This document shows positions 50,827 through 61,138 of a DNA stretch of 64,000 nt, one piece after another; within the stretch, counting starts at the first letter, position 1, and each line of letters begins with the position of its first letter. A program made the position numbers and the translations under genes. The stretch is from Verrucomicrobiota bacterium. Its GTDB lineage: Bacteria > Verrucomicrobiota > Lentisphaeria > JABSQK01 > JAJFLO01. Below the pieces are notes generated by a model. That model was not told where the DNA came from and made no database searches. It saw only the letters and a program-made list of their open reading frames with translations. The stretch spans positions 1 through 64,000 of the forward strand of contig JAJFLO010000359.1 in the NCBI GenBank assembly GCA_021772675.1, written 5' to 3'.

Positions 50827-53629
50827 ATTGCTGATTCAAGTTATTACATCTGAAAATTCCAGCACGAAAGAGAAGGGAGATTTGCTTGAGAATCTCGCTT
50901 CGGAATTCCTGACTACGCAAAACTACAATGTTGCCAAAGAGGTTCGTGTAACAGCATCTGAATTAGATTTGTTATGTAAGCACGCTGTAAATGCGCGACA
51001 AATATACGTTGAATGTAAAGCGCATAAAGGAAACCTCTCCTCGAATGTTTTAACGAACTTGCTTGGTACCATCACATTGAAGAATTACGCTGAAGGATGG
51101 CTGGTAACTACGGGACCATTGGGAAAAGACGCTAAAGGTTTTCTGGATGAGTGGGAAAGGAAGCAGAGTAATGAACGAGAAAAACTTAGCATTTATACTC
51201 CTGAGCGAGTTCTGAACGCATTGATAAATGCGAAAATTATCTGCAGAGAACCTCAATCAACTGCAAATGCATTAGTGGAAAAATCCGGTATGTCATTAGG
51301 AGAATGGATTCTTTTGATTTCTCCCTGGGGCAAATATTGGGTTGCTCCCGTTTTGGAAAGCGGAATTCCGAAAGCTATAACTTTTTTCGACGTGGAGAAG
51401 GGTTGTGCAGTGTCTGACTCCTCACTTTTTGAACGTTTTAAGGATACCGATTTCGAACTGAAAGACCTAGTATTTTTTGACTCGGAAGTGCATAGAGAAA
51501 GAGAAACTATCGATTCCAGTCAATCAGAAACAGCTGTAGTTGAGGTCGAGTATGGCGAAAAATGGTTCGACTATCGTCCAGCAAGGCCAGAACATTTCGT
51601 AGGCCGAAAATCCGCACAAAGAACCCTTCTGAAATTTTTCACTGATATTAAGAAAAACAGAACAGAAACTCGTGTCTTCGCCATTAAAGGGGATTCCGGA
51701 ATTGGGAAAAGTTCTCTAATAGCTAAAATGAGGGATGTGGCCAAAACCAGTCAGAAGCCCAATAACCTATTCCTATATGCAATAGACATGCGGGCGGCAA
51801 ATAACGCATCTTACGTATACACTTCATTACTTACGGCATTTAGGAAGGCCGCCGCTAGCGGATTTGGATGTAATGGCAAACTTGAGGTTACCAATTATCA
51901 TGATCCTTTGCAGAGTGAGTCAGTTGCTCAGTTTCTGAATGAATGTGTCAGGAAACATGAGCTCCTGATTCTCATTTTTGATCAATTCGAGGAATTGTAC
52001 TCAAAAGCGGAATTGTTTTCGCTTTTTGAAGAGGCAAAACGGTTGATGTTTTCGACTATTTCGTCTGCGACCAATTTGGTATTAGGATTTGCGTGGAAGA
52101 CAGATAGTACCGTTCCCCAAGATCATCCGGCATACCATATGTGGCATCAACTCTGTGATCATCGGTATGAAATTATGTTGAGACCATTTAGCCATGCCGA
52201 TGCGGAGAATAGCTTAAGGGTCTTTGAGCGAGAACTTAGTGAAAACTTACTTCCCGAACTCAAAAGGTACTTACTAGAAAATAGCCAAGGATATCCATGG
52301 CTACTAAAAAAATTATGCATCCACATTTACGAACAAATTAAGCAGGAAAAAAGCCAACATCAATTGGCCAATCGCTCCTTAGATATTTCATCTTTGTTTG
52401 ACCAGGATCTTAACAATCTAACGGATTCTGAAATGGGCTGCCTGAAGATCGTTGCCAAAAACGCACCTATGGATTGGTACGAAGTTCTTGAAAATGTGGG
52501 ACACGAAGTGGTACAATCCCTGCAGAACAAACGATTGTTGGTGAGAAGCGGAAACAAATTAAATCTGTATTGGGATATATTCCGTGATTACGTGCGTACG
52601 GGCAATGTGCCGACAATACCCTTTAATTATACTCCCCAATCTCCATCATTGAATGCGTTAGTTCGAGTACTTACAGAAATTGATGACGCCGAAGGAAAAT
52701 CCATTAAGAAATTATCCAAGTGTTTGAACCTGAAAGAAAATACAATTCGGAATATAATTCATGATCTGGATGAATTTGGAGTAATAACCTCTACAGAGAA
52801 CAAAGTGACGATTAGTAGTCACTTTGAAGAAATTAATCCCAGATCGGTATTATCTCACATTAGACAGCTATTCAAACGTCACGCACTTACACAAAAGCTA
52901 AGGCACCGCAATTCTCTGAGTCCGGCTAATGAGGAACAAATAATTTCCTATCTGAAGGAGGTAAATCCGACGGCACAATACCATATCAGAACATGGGGGA
53001 CCTATGGAAAACGGATGGTCGTTTGGTTACAGGCTCTAGGATTAGTAAGGCGCAATCGAGAAGGAATTGTTTTTCAAGACGAAGGGGATATTTCCGGAGA
53101 GGACGCGAAGAAATGGACTGGTGAACGACGGCGAATTCTATTTCTTGGTGATACGTCGCCTTCAAAAGTTATAGAATCATTGGATTTACTCAAAAAGTCT
53201 CAAAAATCGCAAATTAGCATGAAAAATTTGGGTTATCGAAACGCGTGTGCTGTTCTTTACCGATTTCGACTGGTTGAAATAACATCTGCAAATGAATACC
53301 GTGTGCTTGAGAGTGTTTCGGAATCCTCGTCGACTGAATTGATTTGGAACGAATCAGGGAAAGAAGAATCGATTGTCGCAGCGATTGAGTATTTACGATG
53401 TAATCCGTCAGCCCAACCCGAGGCCCTTGGAAAACACATTGCAGAAGAATTTTCGAGGAAGTGGAAAAAGTCCAGCTGGAAACGAGTAGGAAATGCATTA
53501 CGACAATGGTCTCAGTGGCATATGACTTCGGCAGAAGAATCCCAGATTATTCCAGCTCCCCCGGGACGGAAAAAGATTGTCGATAGCCACCCATTGCTCT
53601 TCGACTGCGGGAATACAAGGGATGGATGA
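50819..53629 (+). CDS. Mrr-like nuclease-STAND NTPase-winged-helix fusion protein embedded in the BREX operon
   Basis: N-term GDLLENLASEFL...SELDLLCK...IYVECKAHKG; IKGDSGIGKSSLIAKM Walker A; LLILIFDQFEELY Walker B; C-term wHTH segments. Confidence 0.78.
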   Translation: MSELLIQVITSENSSTKEKGDLLENLASEFLTTQNYNVAKEVRVTASELDLLCKHAVNARQIYVECKAHKGNLSSNVLTNLLGTITLKNYAEGWLVTTGPLGKDAKGFLDEWERKQSNEREKLSIYTPERVLNALINAKIICREPQSTANALVEKSGMSLGEWILLISPWGKYWVAPVLESGIPKAITFFDVEKGCAVSDSSLFERFKDTDFELKDLVFFDSEVHRERETIDSSQSETAVVEVEYGEKWFDYRPARPEHFVGRKSAQRTLLKFFTDIKKNRTETRVFAIKGDSGIGKSSLIAKMRDVAKTSQKPNNLFLYAIDMRAANNASYVYTSLLTAFRKAAASGFGCNGKLEVTNYHDPLQSESVAQFLNECVRKHELLILIFDQFEELYSKAELFSLFEEAKRLMFSTISSATNLVLGFAWKTDSTVPQDHPAYHMWHQLCDHRYEIMLRPFSHADAENSLRVFERELSENLLPELKRYLLENSQGYPWLLKKLCIHIYEQIKQEKSQHQLANRSLDISSLFDQDLNNLTDSEMGCLKIVAKNAPMDWYEVLENVGHEVVQSLQNKRLLVRSGNKLNLYWDIFRDYVRTGNVPTIPFNYTPQSPSLNALVRVLTEIDDAEGKSIKKLSKCLNLKENTIRNIIHDLDEFGVITSTENKVTISSHFEEINPRSVLSHIRQLFKRHALTQKLRHRNSLSPANEEQIISYLKEVNPTAQYHIRTWGTYGKRMVVWLQALGLVRRNREGIVFQDEGDISGEDAKKWTGERRRILFLGDTSPSKVIESLDLLKKSQKSQISMKNLGYRNACAVLYRFRLVEITSANEYRVLESVSESSSTELIWNESGKEESIVAAIEYLRCNPSAQPEALGKHIAEEFSRKWKKSSWKRVGNALRQWSQWHMTSAEESQIIPAPPGRKKIVDSHPLLFDCGNTRDG

Positions 53630-56492
53630 TTGGCAATACAGCACCGTTCATGACAGCGCCTGCAAGGTCATCGAAGAACAGACCTTGTGGGAGCAGACGG
53701 TTTGCCGTGTCTGGTTGCCGAACCAAGACGCGGTGGTGCGGGTTCCCCGTTCCACATTGCGATCGCTGAACATCGACCTGCAACCGGAAATCGAGGCCTG
53801 GCGAATTGCTTACGTCGCCGCTGCTGCCAAAGTGGCCGAGGTGATTGAAGGTTCGGTCAGTGTTTCTGACGGCCAAGTGCTGCTGGCTCCCATGGAGTCC
53901 AATGTCATTCCGCTTCCGCACCAGATCTATGCCCTGTCTCGGGCCATCTCCGGCGACCGCGTGCGCTATCTGCTGGCCGACGAGGTAGGCCTCGGCAAGA
54001 CCATCGAGGCAGGCCTTGTCATGCGCGAACTCAAGCTGCGCGGTCTGGTGCGACGGATATTGGTCGTCGTGCCGAAGAGTCTGGCGATGCAGTGGGTGGC
54101 GGAAATGCAGACCCATTTTAACGAAGATTTTTCGTTGGTGAATCCCGGGGATTTAGATGCCTTGGAACGATTGGAATGTCCGGGGCAATATGTCAGCGGC
54201 GAAGCGGATCGTAAGACGGATTATAATCCCTGGCTGCGTTTCCCCCAAGCGATTGTCACGCTGGATGCCGTGAAACCCGTTACGCGGCGCAAAGGTTGGT
54301 CGAAAGAGAAGGTACATGCCTATAACCGAAACAGGTATGAACGACTGGTACAGGGCCAGTGGGATTTGATAGTGGTAGACGAATCGCATCGACTGGGTGG
54401 CAGTACCGATCAGGTGGCTCGCTTCAAGCTTGGGCAGGGGCTCGCTGAGGCGGCTCCCTATTTGTTGCTGCTATCGGCCACGCCTCACCAAGGAAAGTCA
54501 GACGCTTTTCAGAGGCTGATGAGTCTGCTGGACCCTATGGCGTTCCCGGACATAGAAAGCGTCACCCGGGAGCGGGTTTCCAGCTTTGTAATACGCACCG
54601 AGAAACGGAAAGCGGTAACCGCAGACGGGAAACCGCTTTTCCGTCCCCGCACCACGCAAACCCTATGTGTCGATTTGGAACGGAACCCTGCACAGATCGC
54701 ACTGTATGATGCAGTGACTGATTATGTGAAGAAGGGATACAACCGGGCGGTTAAGGATCGTAAGCCGCATATCGGCTTCTTAATGGTATTACTACAGCGG
54801 ATTGTGACGTCGAGTTCGCATGCGATCCGTTGCACCCTGGAACGACGCCTTCATGTGCTGGAAAACCTGCGGGAATCGCGTCCGCTTATTTCGGATGAGG
54901 ATCTGGAGGATTTTGCGGATCTGGATGGCCAGATGCAATTGGACCTGTTGGTTGAAGTGGATGAACCGGGCCGGGTCGATGAGATGGCGGAAGTCCGGGC
55001 ATTATTAGAATTGGCCATGTCAGCCGAAATGGCCGGTCCTGATGTTAAGACAGACGCCTTGATGAACCTGATTTTTCAGTTACAGGGCGAAGAGAGTGAC
55101 GACCAACTCAAATTACTCATATTCACCGAGTTTATCCCTACGCAGGCGATGCTCAAATCCTTTCTGGAAGAGCGTGGCATTCCTTGTGCCGTTCTGAACG
55201 GTTCCATGAGCATGGATGAGCGACGCATCGCGCAGCGGGAGTTTTGCGACAAAGCGAGGGTGCTTGTCGCCACGGATGCGGGTGGCGAAGGCTTGAACCT
55301 TCAGTTTTGCCATGTAGTGGTCAATTACGACTTGCCATGGAATCCGATGCGTATCGAGCAGCGTATTGGTCGCGTAGACCGTATCGGCCAAAGCAAGATC
55401 GTCCGAGCGACCAACTTTATCTATGAGAACTCTGTCGAGGGGCGCGTACGGGAAGTGCTGCAGACTAAGCTGGCCATCATCTTGGACGAAATGGGCATCG
55501 ACAAGGCAAACGACATTCTCGACACCTCGTTGTCCGGGGGACTGATTGAAAAAATGATGACCCACGTCATCATGGAAGATGCCGACCCGGAGTCCGAAGT
55601 GGATCTCACCGTAAAGAGCCTGGAGACCGAAGTTCACCAGATGCGGGATCAATGCGCTGTTTACGGGATCACCGACACCCCGGACCTGGATGTGGCCGAG
55701 AAGCTGCGAAGTCACCCGTTGCCGCATTGGATCGAACGGATGACGATCCACTTTCTGCGGATGAAGGGATGCAGAGTCGAACAGGATCTCTTAGGCTGGA
55801 ATCTCACTTGGCCGGACGGCGAAGTCACCCGCAACGCAGTGTTTCAATCCAATGATCTGTACTCGGACGGAAATCTGATGTCCTTGGAAAACGCGCGAAT
55901 CCGCGGCATCGCGATGAATCTACCACAGATAACACAGGGCCAACCCGTTCCGTGTGTATCCGTCAGCGGCCTGCCCGACAGCATCAGCGGTCTGTGGGGA
56001 CTGTTCGAAATTCGGCTGTCAAGGCAGCAACTGGCGACGTCGCAGATCAGAATCCCGTTGGTCCGACGCGGTTATCTCACCGTCTTCCTGAGTGAAGAAG
56101 GAAAGCTTTTTCTGCCTACGGCCAGACACGTTTGGGACGCGCTGCAGACAGCGGAGCCGCAGGTGCAGTCCACCCTCGGATCGGATGAATCCATCGCGGC
56201 CTACGAACGGTTGCAGGAAACGGCCGAGCAGGCGGGACGGGAATTGTTCGATTCCTTGCTACAGGCGCACCTATCCTCGGTTACCCGAGAAGAAGAACGC
56301 GGCATAGTAGCCTTTTCCTCAAGGCGGAAGGCCATCGAGAGAGTCGGTCTGCCCGAAGTGCGCCAGTACCGTCTGGCCCGCTGTGATACCGATGAAGCCG
56401 AATGGCGAAATGAACTGGAATCTGCGCGGCAGATCGTGCCAGAGATCCGGACGATCCTGATGCTGCAGATCAACAAGGCGGGTACCAAATGA
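53622..56492 (+). CDS. brxHII: BREX-3 SNF2/DEAH helicase BrxHII
   Basis: YLLADEVGLGKTIEAGLVMREL; DLIVVDESHRLGG; LLLSATPHQGKSDAFQRL; RIEQRIGRVDRIGQ. Confidence 0.85.
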   Translation: MDDWQYSTVHDSACKVIEEQTLWEQTVCRVWLPNQDAVVRVPRSTLRSLNIDLQPEIEAWRIAYVAAAAKVAEVIEGSVSVSDGQVLLAPMESNVIPLPHQIYALSRAISGDRVRYLLADEVGLGKTIEAGLVMRELKLRGLVRRILVVVPKSLAMQWVAEMQTHFNEDFSLVNPGDLDALERLECPGQYVSGEADRKTDYNPWLRFPQAIVTLDAVKPVTRRKGWSKEKVHAYNRNRYERLVQGQWDLIVVDESHRLGGSTDQVARFKLGQGLAEAAPYLLLLSATPHQGKSDAFQRLMSLLDPMAFPDIESVTRERVSSFVIRTEKRKAVTADGKPLFRPRTTQTLCVDLERNPAQIALYDAVTDYVKKGYNRAVKDRKPHIGFLMVLLQRIVTSSSHAIRCTLERRLHVLENLRESRPLISDEDLEDFADLDGQMQLDLLVEVDEPGRVDEMAEVRALLELAMSAEMAGPDVKTDALMNLIFQLQGEESDDQLKLLIFTEFIPTQAMLKSFLEERGIPCAVLNGSMSMDERRIAQREFCDKARVLVATDAGGEGLNLQFCHVVVNYDLPWNPMRIEQRIGRVDRIGQSKIVRATNFIYENSVEGRVREVLQTKLAIILDEMGIDKANDILDTSLSGGLIEKMMTHVIMEDADPESEVDLTVKSLETEVHQMRDQCAVYGITDTPDLDVAEKLRSHPLPHWIERMTIHFLRMKGCRVEQDLLGWNLTWPDGEVTRNAVFQSNDLYSDGNLMSLENARIRGIAMNLPQITQGQPVPCVSVSGLPDSISGLWGLFEIRLSRQQLATSQIRIPLVRRGYLTVFLSEEGKLFLPTARHVWDALQTAEPQVQSTLGSDESIAAYERLQETAEQAGRELFDSLLQAHLSSVTREEERGIVAFSSRRKAIERVGLPEVRQYRLARCDTDEAEWRNELESARQIVPEIRTILMLQINKAGTK

Positions 56493-58483
56493 GTAGCTGG
56501 CGAGACCTCATCCTGAACGACTTTGTTCCCAACGTCAGCAAACTGACACTGGTTGCCGATCCGGACAGCCTGCTGACCGAAGAGAAACTAGCTCTGGAGT
56601 TGCGCGGGCGTGGGTTTGATCTGATTGAATTCAACGATCCGGTAGAATTCCGGTATGCCTATGAATCGAAATATCGCTCGACCTGGGATCGTGGTGAACA
56701 TACGGATCTGGTGGTAATTCTTCGTCTGCAAGGTGCCGAGTTGGATTCCTTGCAGTATGACCTGCTCCAGGCAGGAAGAAAGCTTTCCTTCAATCTTGGC
56801 GATATTTTCCCCAACCTGAGTTATCCGGTCATCGAGAAACTCGACAGAAGTCTTCTGGATGCACTCTATGACGCTCAGTGCAAGTCGCCTACCGACCGTA
56901 TGGGCGACAATGCCAGCAAGGATTTCATTCTTCGTTATGTATTCGGTGTTGCCGCAGAGCTGATTGCCAATGAGGTGGAATTACTGCGGGTCTTGCTTCG
57001 CCTGCATTACGGAAGGATTCAGATCCCTCTCATGCTGGCTGAACGTCTCGTGCAGGTGCTTCGTGGGCATAGTGATTTGAAGACATGGCCATTGGATGAG
57101 ATCATCCCGGACGACGAGAGATTTTTTGCATTCCTTCAGGAGCGCTGGCCGGTATACCTTGCCACATTGAACAAGTCGGATCAGATCAAAGAATATTCTC
57201 CGGACTATGGACTCAAGTACCCCGGACCTGAGCTTCTGCCGTTCGATCATCAGGACATCAGAATTTACATGGACAATCTGTTCGTTGAAGGTAAACTTGC
57301 ACCGGTTCAGGACGCAAAGATCACGGCGGAAGCCGGTTCCTGGATTAGAAGTGGCATTGCGCTTGTCGGCGAAAATGATGATGAGCTACGGGTCTCCCGT
57401 CTGTTTGACCTTGTAGCGAACGAATCACCAACAGCGGAATCCCGATACTCTGATTGGACCACTTTTGCGCTGAAATGGGCCGAGCTCTCATCCCTGGTCC
57501 ATTGCGGGAATAACGTTGCGCATCAAACACGACTCAAAGAAGTCGGTGATGCCGTGAATGCGACGTTTGCGGGATGGCTGGATGACCACTATGCCAGTCT
57601 AGTCAATCTGCCTCCGAGCACCCCGGCCATGGTGCACCATGTGTCCCGACGCCTAGCTCGGGACCTGGAAGACTCGGGAAATAGTCGCGTGGCACTAATT
57701 GTGGTCGATGGCCTTTCCCTGGACCAATGGGTAACGGTTCGCCAGCTTCTGCGAAGGCAGGATAGCAATCTGGTCATGCGTGAATCCGCGATTTTCGCCT
57801 GGATTCCAACACTGACCTCGGTATCGAGGCAGTCGATCTTTTCCGGAAAAGCACCGATCTATTTCCCATCATCCATCAATTCAACCAATAACGACGAAAA
57901 ACTCTGGAAGCAGTTCTGGGAGGGCTACGGCCTTTCCCGATTGGACGTTGCCTACCAGCGTGGTTTGGGTGATGGCGACGCATCCAGCGTACTCGACGCC
58001 ACAGTCCATCCCGGTAAAACCAAGGTGGTGGGCCTGGTTGTGGACAAGGTTGACAAAATCATGCATGGCATGCAGCTTGGGTCGGCCGGAATGCACAATC
58101 AGATCAAACAGTGGTGCCAGGGTGGCTTCATGGGAACGCTGATTGGACAGTTGCTGGACCATGATTATGAGCTCTGGTTGACGGCCGATCACGGCAACAT
58201 CGAATCTGACGGCAGGGGGCGTCCCTCCGAAGGCGTGATTGCCGAAACTCGCGGTGAACGAGTTCGTGTTTACCCCACGCCGGAGCTCCGCTCGCAAGTC
58301 GCCGAAGAATTTACGTTTTCCCGGGAGTGGAAACCGGTCGGATTACCAGCTGATTATTTCCCCCTGGTAGCTGAAGGAAGAGATGCTTTTACAAGAGAAG
58401 GAGATACAACCGTAGGCCATGGAGGCGTATCTATTGAAGAAGTAGTCGTGCCTCTTGTGAAATTTGAAAGGAGGACACGGTGA
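56489..58483 (+). CDS. pglZ: BREX-3 PglZ alkaline-phosphatase-superfamily protein
   Basis: RVALIVVDGLSLDQW; IPTLTSVSRQSIFSGKAP; WLTADHGNIESDGRG; VGHGGVSIEEVVVPLV. Confidence 0.88.
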   Translation: MSSWRDLILNDFVPNVSKLTLVADPDSLLTEEKLALELRGRGFDLIEFNDPVEFRYAYESKYRSTWDRGEHTDLVVILRLQGAELDSLQYDLLQAGRKLSFNLGDIFPNLSYPVIEKLDRSLLDALYDAQCKSPTDRMGDNASKDFILRYVFGVAAELIANEVELLRVLLRLHYGRIQIPLMLAERLVQVLRGHSDLKTWPLDEIIPDDERFFAFLQERWPVYLATLNKSDQIKEYSPDYGLKYPGPELLPFDHQDIRIYMDNLFVEGKLAPVQDAKITAEAGSWIRSGIALVGENDDELRVSRLFDLVANESPTAESRYSDWTTFALKWAELSSLVHCGNNVAHQTRLKEVGDAVNATFAGWLDDHYASLVNLPPSTPAMVHHVSRRLARDLEDSGNSRVALIVVDGLSLDQWVTVRQLLRRQDSNLVMRESAIFAWIPTLTSVSRQSIFSGKAPIYFPSSINSTNNDEKLWKQFWEGYGLSRLDVAYQRGLGDGDASSVLDATVHPGKTKVVGLVVDKVDKIMHGMQLGSAGMHNQIKQWCQGGFMGTLIGQLLDHDYELWLTADHGNIESDGRGRPSEGVIAETRGERVRVYPTPELRSQVAEEFTFSREWKPVGLPADYFPLVAEGRDAFTREGDTTVGHGGVSIEEVVVPLVKFERRTR

Positions 58484-59238
58484 TGGGTAAAAGGCATGAA
58501 TCCGTAGGTATCAAGCAGGTGATCCGCTTCGAATGGATGCAGAAAGCCGCCAATCTGCTACTGGCAGGACTGGACGCTAGGGCGATCCGGCAGGAGCTGC
58601 ATGAGTTTCTTTTGGACAGAAAAGGTGACGGCTCTGAAGGCAATAGGGGTGAGACGTCCCGCAAGCAAGTTGTTACCATGCTTATGCGAATCTGGGTGTC
58701 TCCAGATCCAGAGTTGGTTCCTTTCCGAGACGGGGCACTGGCATTTCTACAGGAGCACCCATCGATGAGTCTGCCAGTTCATTGGGGAATGGTCTCGGCC
58801 GCCTATCCCTTTTGGTTCAACGTGGCCCGCCAAACTGGCCGGTTACTGGCGCTCCAGGATCAAGTTGCCCAATGTCAAATTTTCAACCGACTCAAAGAGC
58901 AGTATGGAGATCGTGAGACTGTTAGCCGTTATGCAAGATACGCCGTTCGATCGTTCGTTTATTGGGGAGTACTACGGGATTCCGAAACCAAAGGATGCTA
59001 CGAGAAAGCTGCGCCGGCAGGCATAGATGATTCCGATCTGGCAATTCTAATGCTTGAGTCCACTCTTCACGCCACCCCAGAGGCCAAAGGAGCCCTGAGT
59101 CTGCTGTTGAACACTCCCGCATTCTTCCCATTTCAGCTTCCGGCCATGACCGGTGATTTCGTATCTCAACGTAGCGATCGGATCGATGTGGTCCGATATG
59201 GACTGGACGATGAACTGTTGAAATTGAGAAATAAATAA
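58480..59238 (+). CDS. BREX accessory protein in the BrxA position
   Basis: 252 aa, last gene of the operon, ATG overlaps the pglZ stop; called mainly by position. Confidence 0.55.
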   Translation: MMGKRHESVGIKQVIRFEWMQKAANLLLAGLDARAIRQELHEFLLDRKGDGSEGNRGETSRKQVVTMLMRIWVSPDPELVPFRDGALAFLQEHPSMSLPVHWGMVSAAYPFWFNVARQTGRLLALQDQVAQCQIFNRLKEQYGDRETVSRYARYAVRSFVYWGVLRDSETKGCYEKAAPAGIDDSDLAILMLESTLHATPEAKGALSLLLNTPAFFPFQLPAMTGDFVSQRSDRIDVVRYGLDDELLKLRNK

Positions 59239-59776
59239 CTCAGGGACTGGATGTGAATTCTTCACCGTTCTATTCCGTACCAAATTAGACCATACTATGG
59301 TCAAAAAGGTTTTATTTTTATATGTCCATGGATGTTTTCTGAAGTTCAGAGCTGTACGATATTTAATTTTGATCCAACAGCATTACGAGCTACGATTTAA
59401 TAATTTACTCCAAGCTTAGGCAATGTGACTTTCAATACAAATTGTACGCTAGCCTGATTAATTCATGTGGCTTCGTTACGAGAGTGCTTCGCTTGCTTTA
59501 GATCAATGAGTTATGGAGGTTTCGAAGGCGAAGGAATAGTGAACTATTTCCAGCATTCGGGTTCTTCATAATTCGCTTAGATGAAGTAAGATATGCGCTC
59601 GCAATAGAAGCCGGATGAATTAATCAGGCAAGGTATAAAAAAGTGTTTTTGCGATAGGTTAGGATGATTGGGAAATAGAGAGTTGATTATGGAGGCAGGA
59701 AAGACTTCACAACTCAATCCTTTTCTTTTTTCGTATAAAAAGATTTTTAAATAATGGATTCTTTCAGAAGGGTATT

Positions 59777-60106
59777 ATGTGGAATGAACCCTCAGCTAAG
59801 GAATTGGGAAAGATACCAACATTAGGAGAAAATGAGGGTGGTTTATCTGAAATCCTAATTCACATGCACTTTTTCTATAATACATGCGACTGGTATGTAG
59901 CAGAATACTGTCCGGTAGAGCGTAATTTTTTTGGTTACGCGATACTCAACGGTGACCTTGAGATGAGTGAATGGGGTTATAGTAGTTTCGACGAATTACG
60001 AAGCTATCGGAGTAAACACTGTTTTGAAATAGATCGAGACCTATATTGGAAAGTAAAGCCAGCAAGTAAAATAGAAAAGATAGTAAATAAGTACCTGAAT
60101 CCGTGA
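59777..60106 (+). CDS. DUF2958-like protein (copy 3)
   Basis: MWNEPSAKELGKIP...HMHFFYNTCDWYVAEYCP...GYAILNGDLEMSEWGYSSFDEL...EIDRDLYW. Confidence 0.8.
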   Translation: MWNEPSAKELGKIPTLGENEGGLSEILIHMHFFYNTCDWYVAEYCPVERNFFGYAILNGDLEMSEWGYSSFDELRSYRSKHCFEIDRDLYWKVKPASKIEKIVNKYLNP

Positions 60107-60365
60107 TGGTTTTCTTTTTATGTAGCTGTAAGGCATCAAATTCTTAGCTGTAGTAATTACTGCAAGTGTTTGATAACGCAACAGATGCATGAAAAGAAAT
60201 CCATTCTGCGTTAGCAGAACGATTGCAAAATGTACGTTACCTATTAAGTAACTGCTTTTATACTTATCGTCACGGATTCAGGTAAGTAATTAATCCTTAT
60301 CATTTAAGATATAGTCTGCTCCTTGTTGTGCGTGTTTGGTCGCTGTCACAAACCAAGTGGGATGG

Positions 60366-60989
60366 TCAACGTTTAAATCTCTCCGATTCCATCCCTATTG
60401 AAACTGGTTTACGCTGAAATTCTTTTATGATATTTAAACCTTCTTGAGTGATACTATAAACTTTTAATTCTCGTTTTTTTGTCACTCCTGTTTGCCTAAT
60501 TAGTTTTGATTTCGTCAGATCTTTTAACACTTCTATCATTGAATTTAGGCAGATGGGGTGTTTGCCGCGAAGGCTTTGTTTAATTCGTATTGCAATTCTT
60601 TCTTCAAATCCTCGCATTTGCATATCATGAATTTCTGTTAGAACAGCTCTTCTACGCCTGCCTCTAACAATTTTAGAATAACAATTCCAATCAAAATAAT
60701 CTGGCACTGGAGATAGCTTTATACCGAATTCCTCGTGAACGGTATTCCTACCATATTCTGTAAGAAAATATAGACGCCCAGTCACTGCAACTGGATTTAT
60801 GCAGTATACCATTTTTTTCGAGATAAACTTATTCAGCCATGATAACACATCTTGAGGTGTTATGCGGTGGTTGTCTTGTTTTACAATTTTGTAGATTTGA
60901 AATGATGTCAGTGGTTTGTAAATGCCTTGGATAATTGCTCGTTTCTGTTTTCCACGCCAATTCCAAGAGTCCAATTTCCATGCCTTCAC
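60366..60989 (-). CDS. winged-helix protein (probably two wHTH units)
   Basis: LTSFQIYKIVKQDNHRITPQDVLSWLNKFISKKMV...GRLYFLTEYG; second unit ICLNSMIEVLKDLTKSKLIRQ...YSITQEG. Confidence 0.5.
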   Translation of the reverse strand: MKAWKLDSWNWRGKQKRAIIQGIYKPLTSFQIYKIVKQDNHRITPQDVLSWLNKFISKKMVYCINPVAVTGRLYFLTEYGRNTVHEEFGIKLSPVPDYFDWNCYSKIVRGRRRRAVLTEIHDMQMRGFEERIAIRIKQSLRGKHPICLNSMIEVLKDLTKSKLIRQTGVTKKRELKVYSITQEGLNIIKEFQRKPVSIGMESERFKR

Positions 60990-61138
60990 CTCTTTTTGTC
61001 ATCAAATTTCATTGATGTATTTGGCACGGAAAAGAACGGGTAAAACTGTCGCATGGAAATTTTAAGGCGCCTGTCCTTTTGTGTGTAAAGAATTTAACCT
61101 AGACTATTAGATTAACTGTGATTACGGGATAAAAAAAT

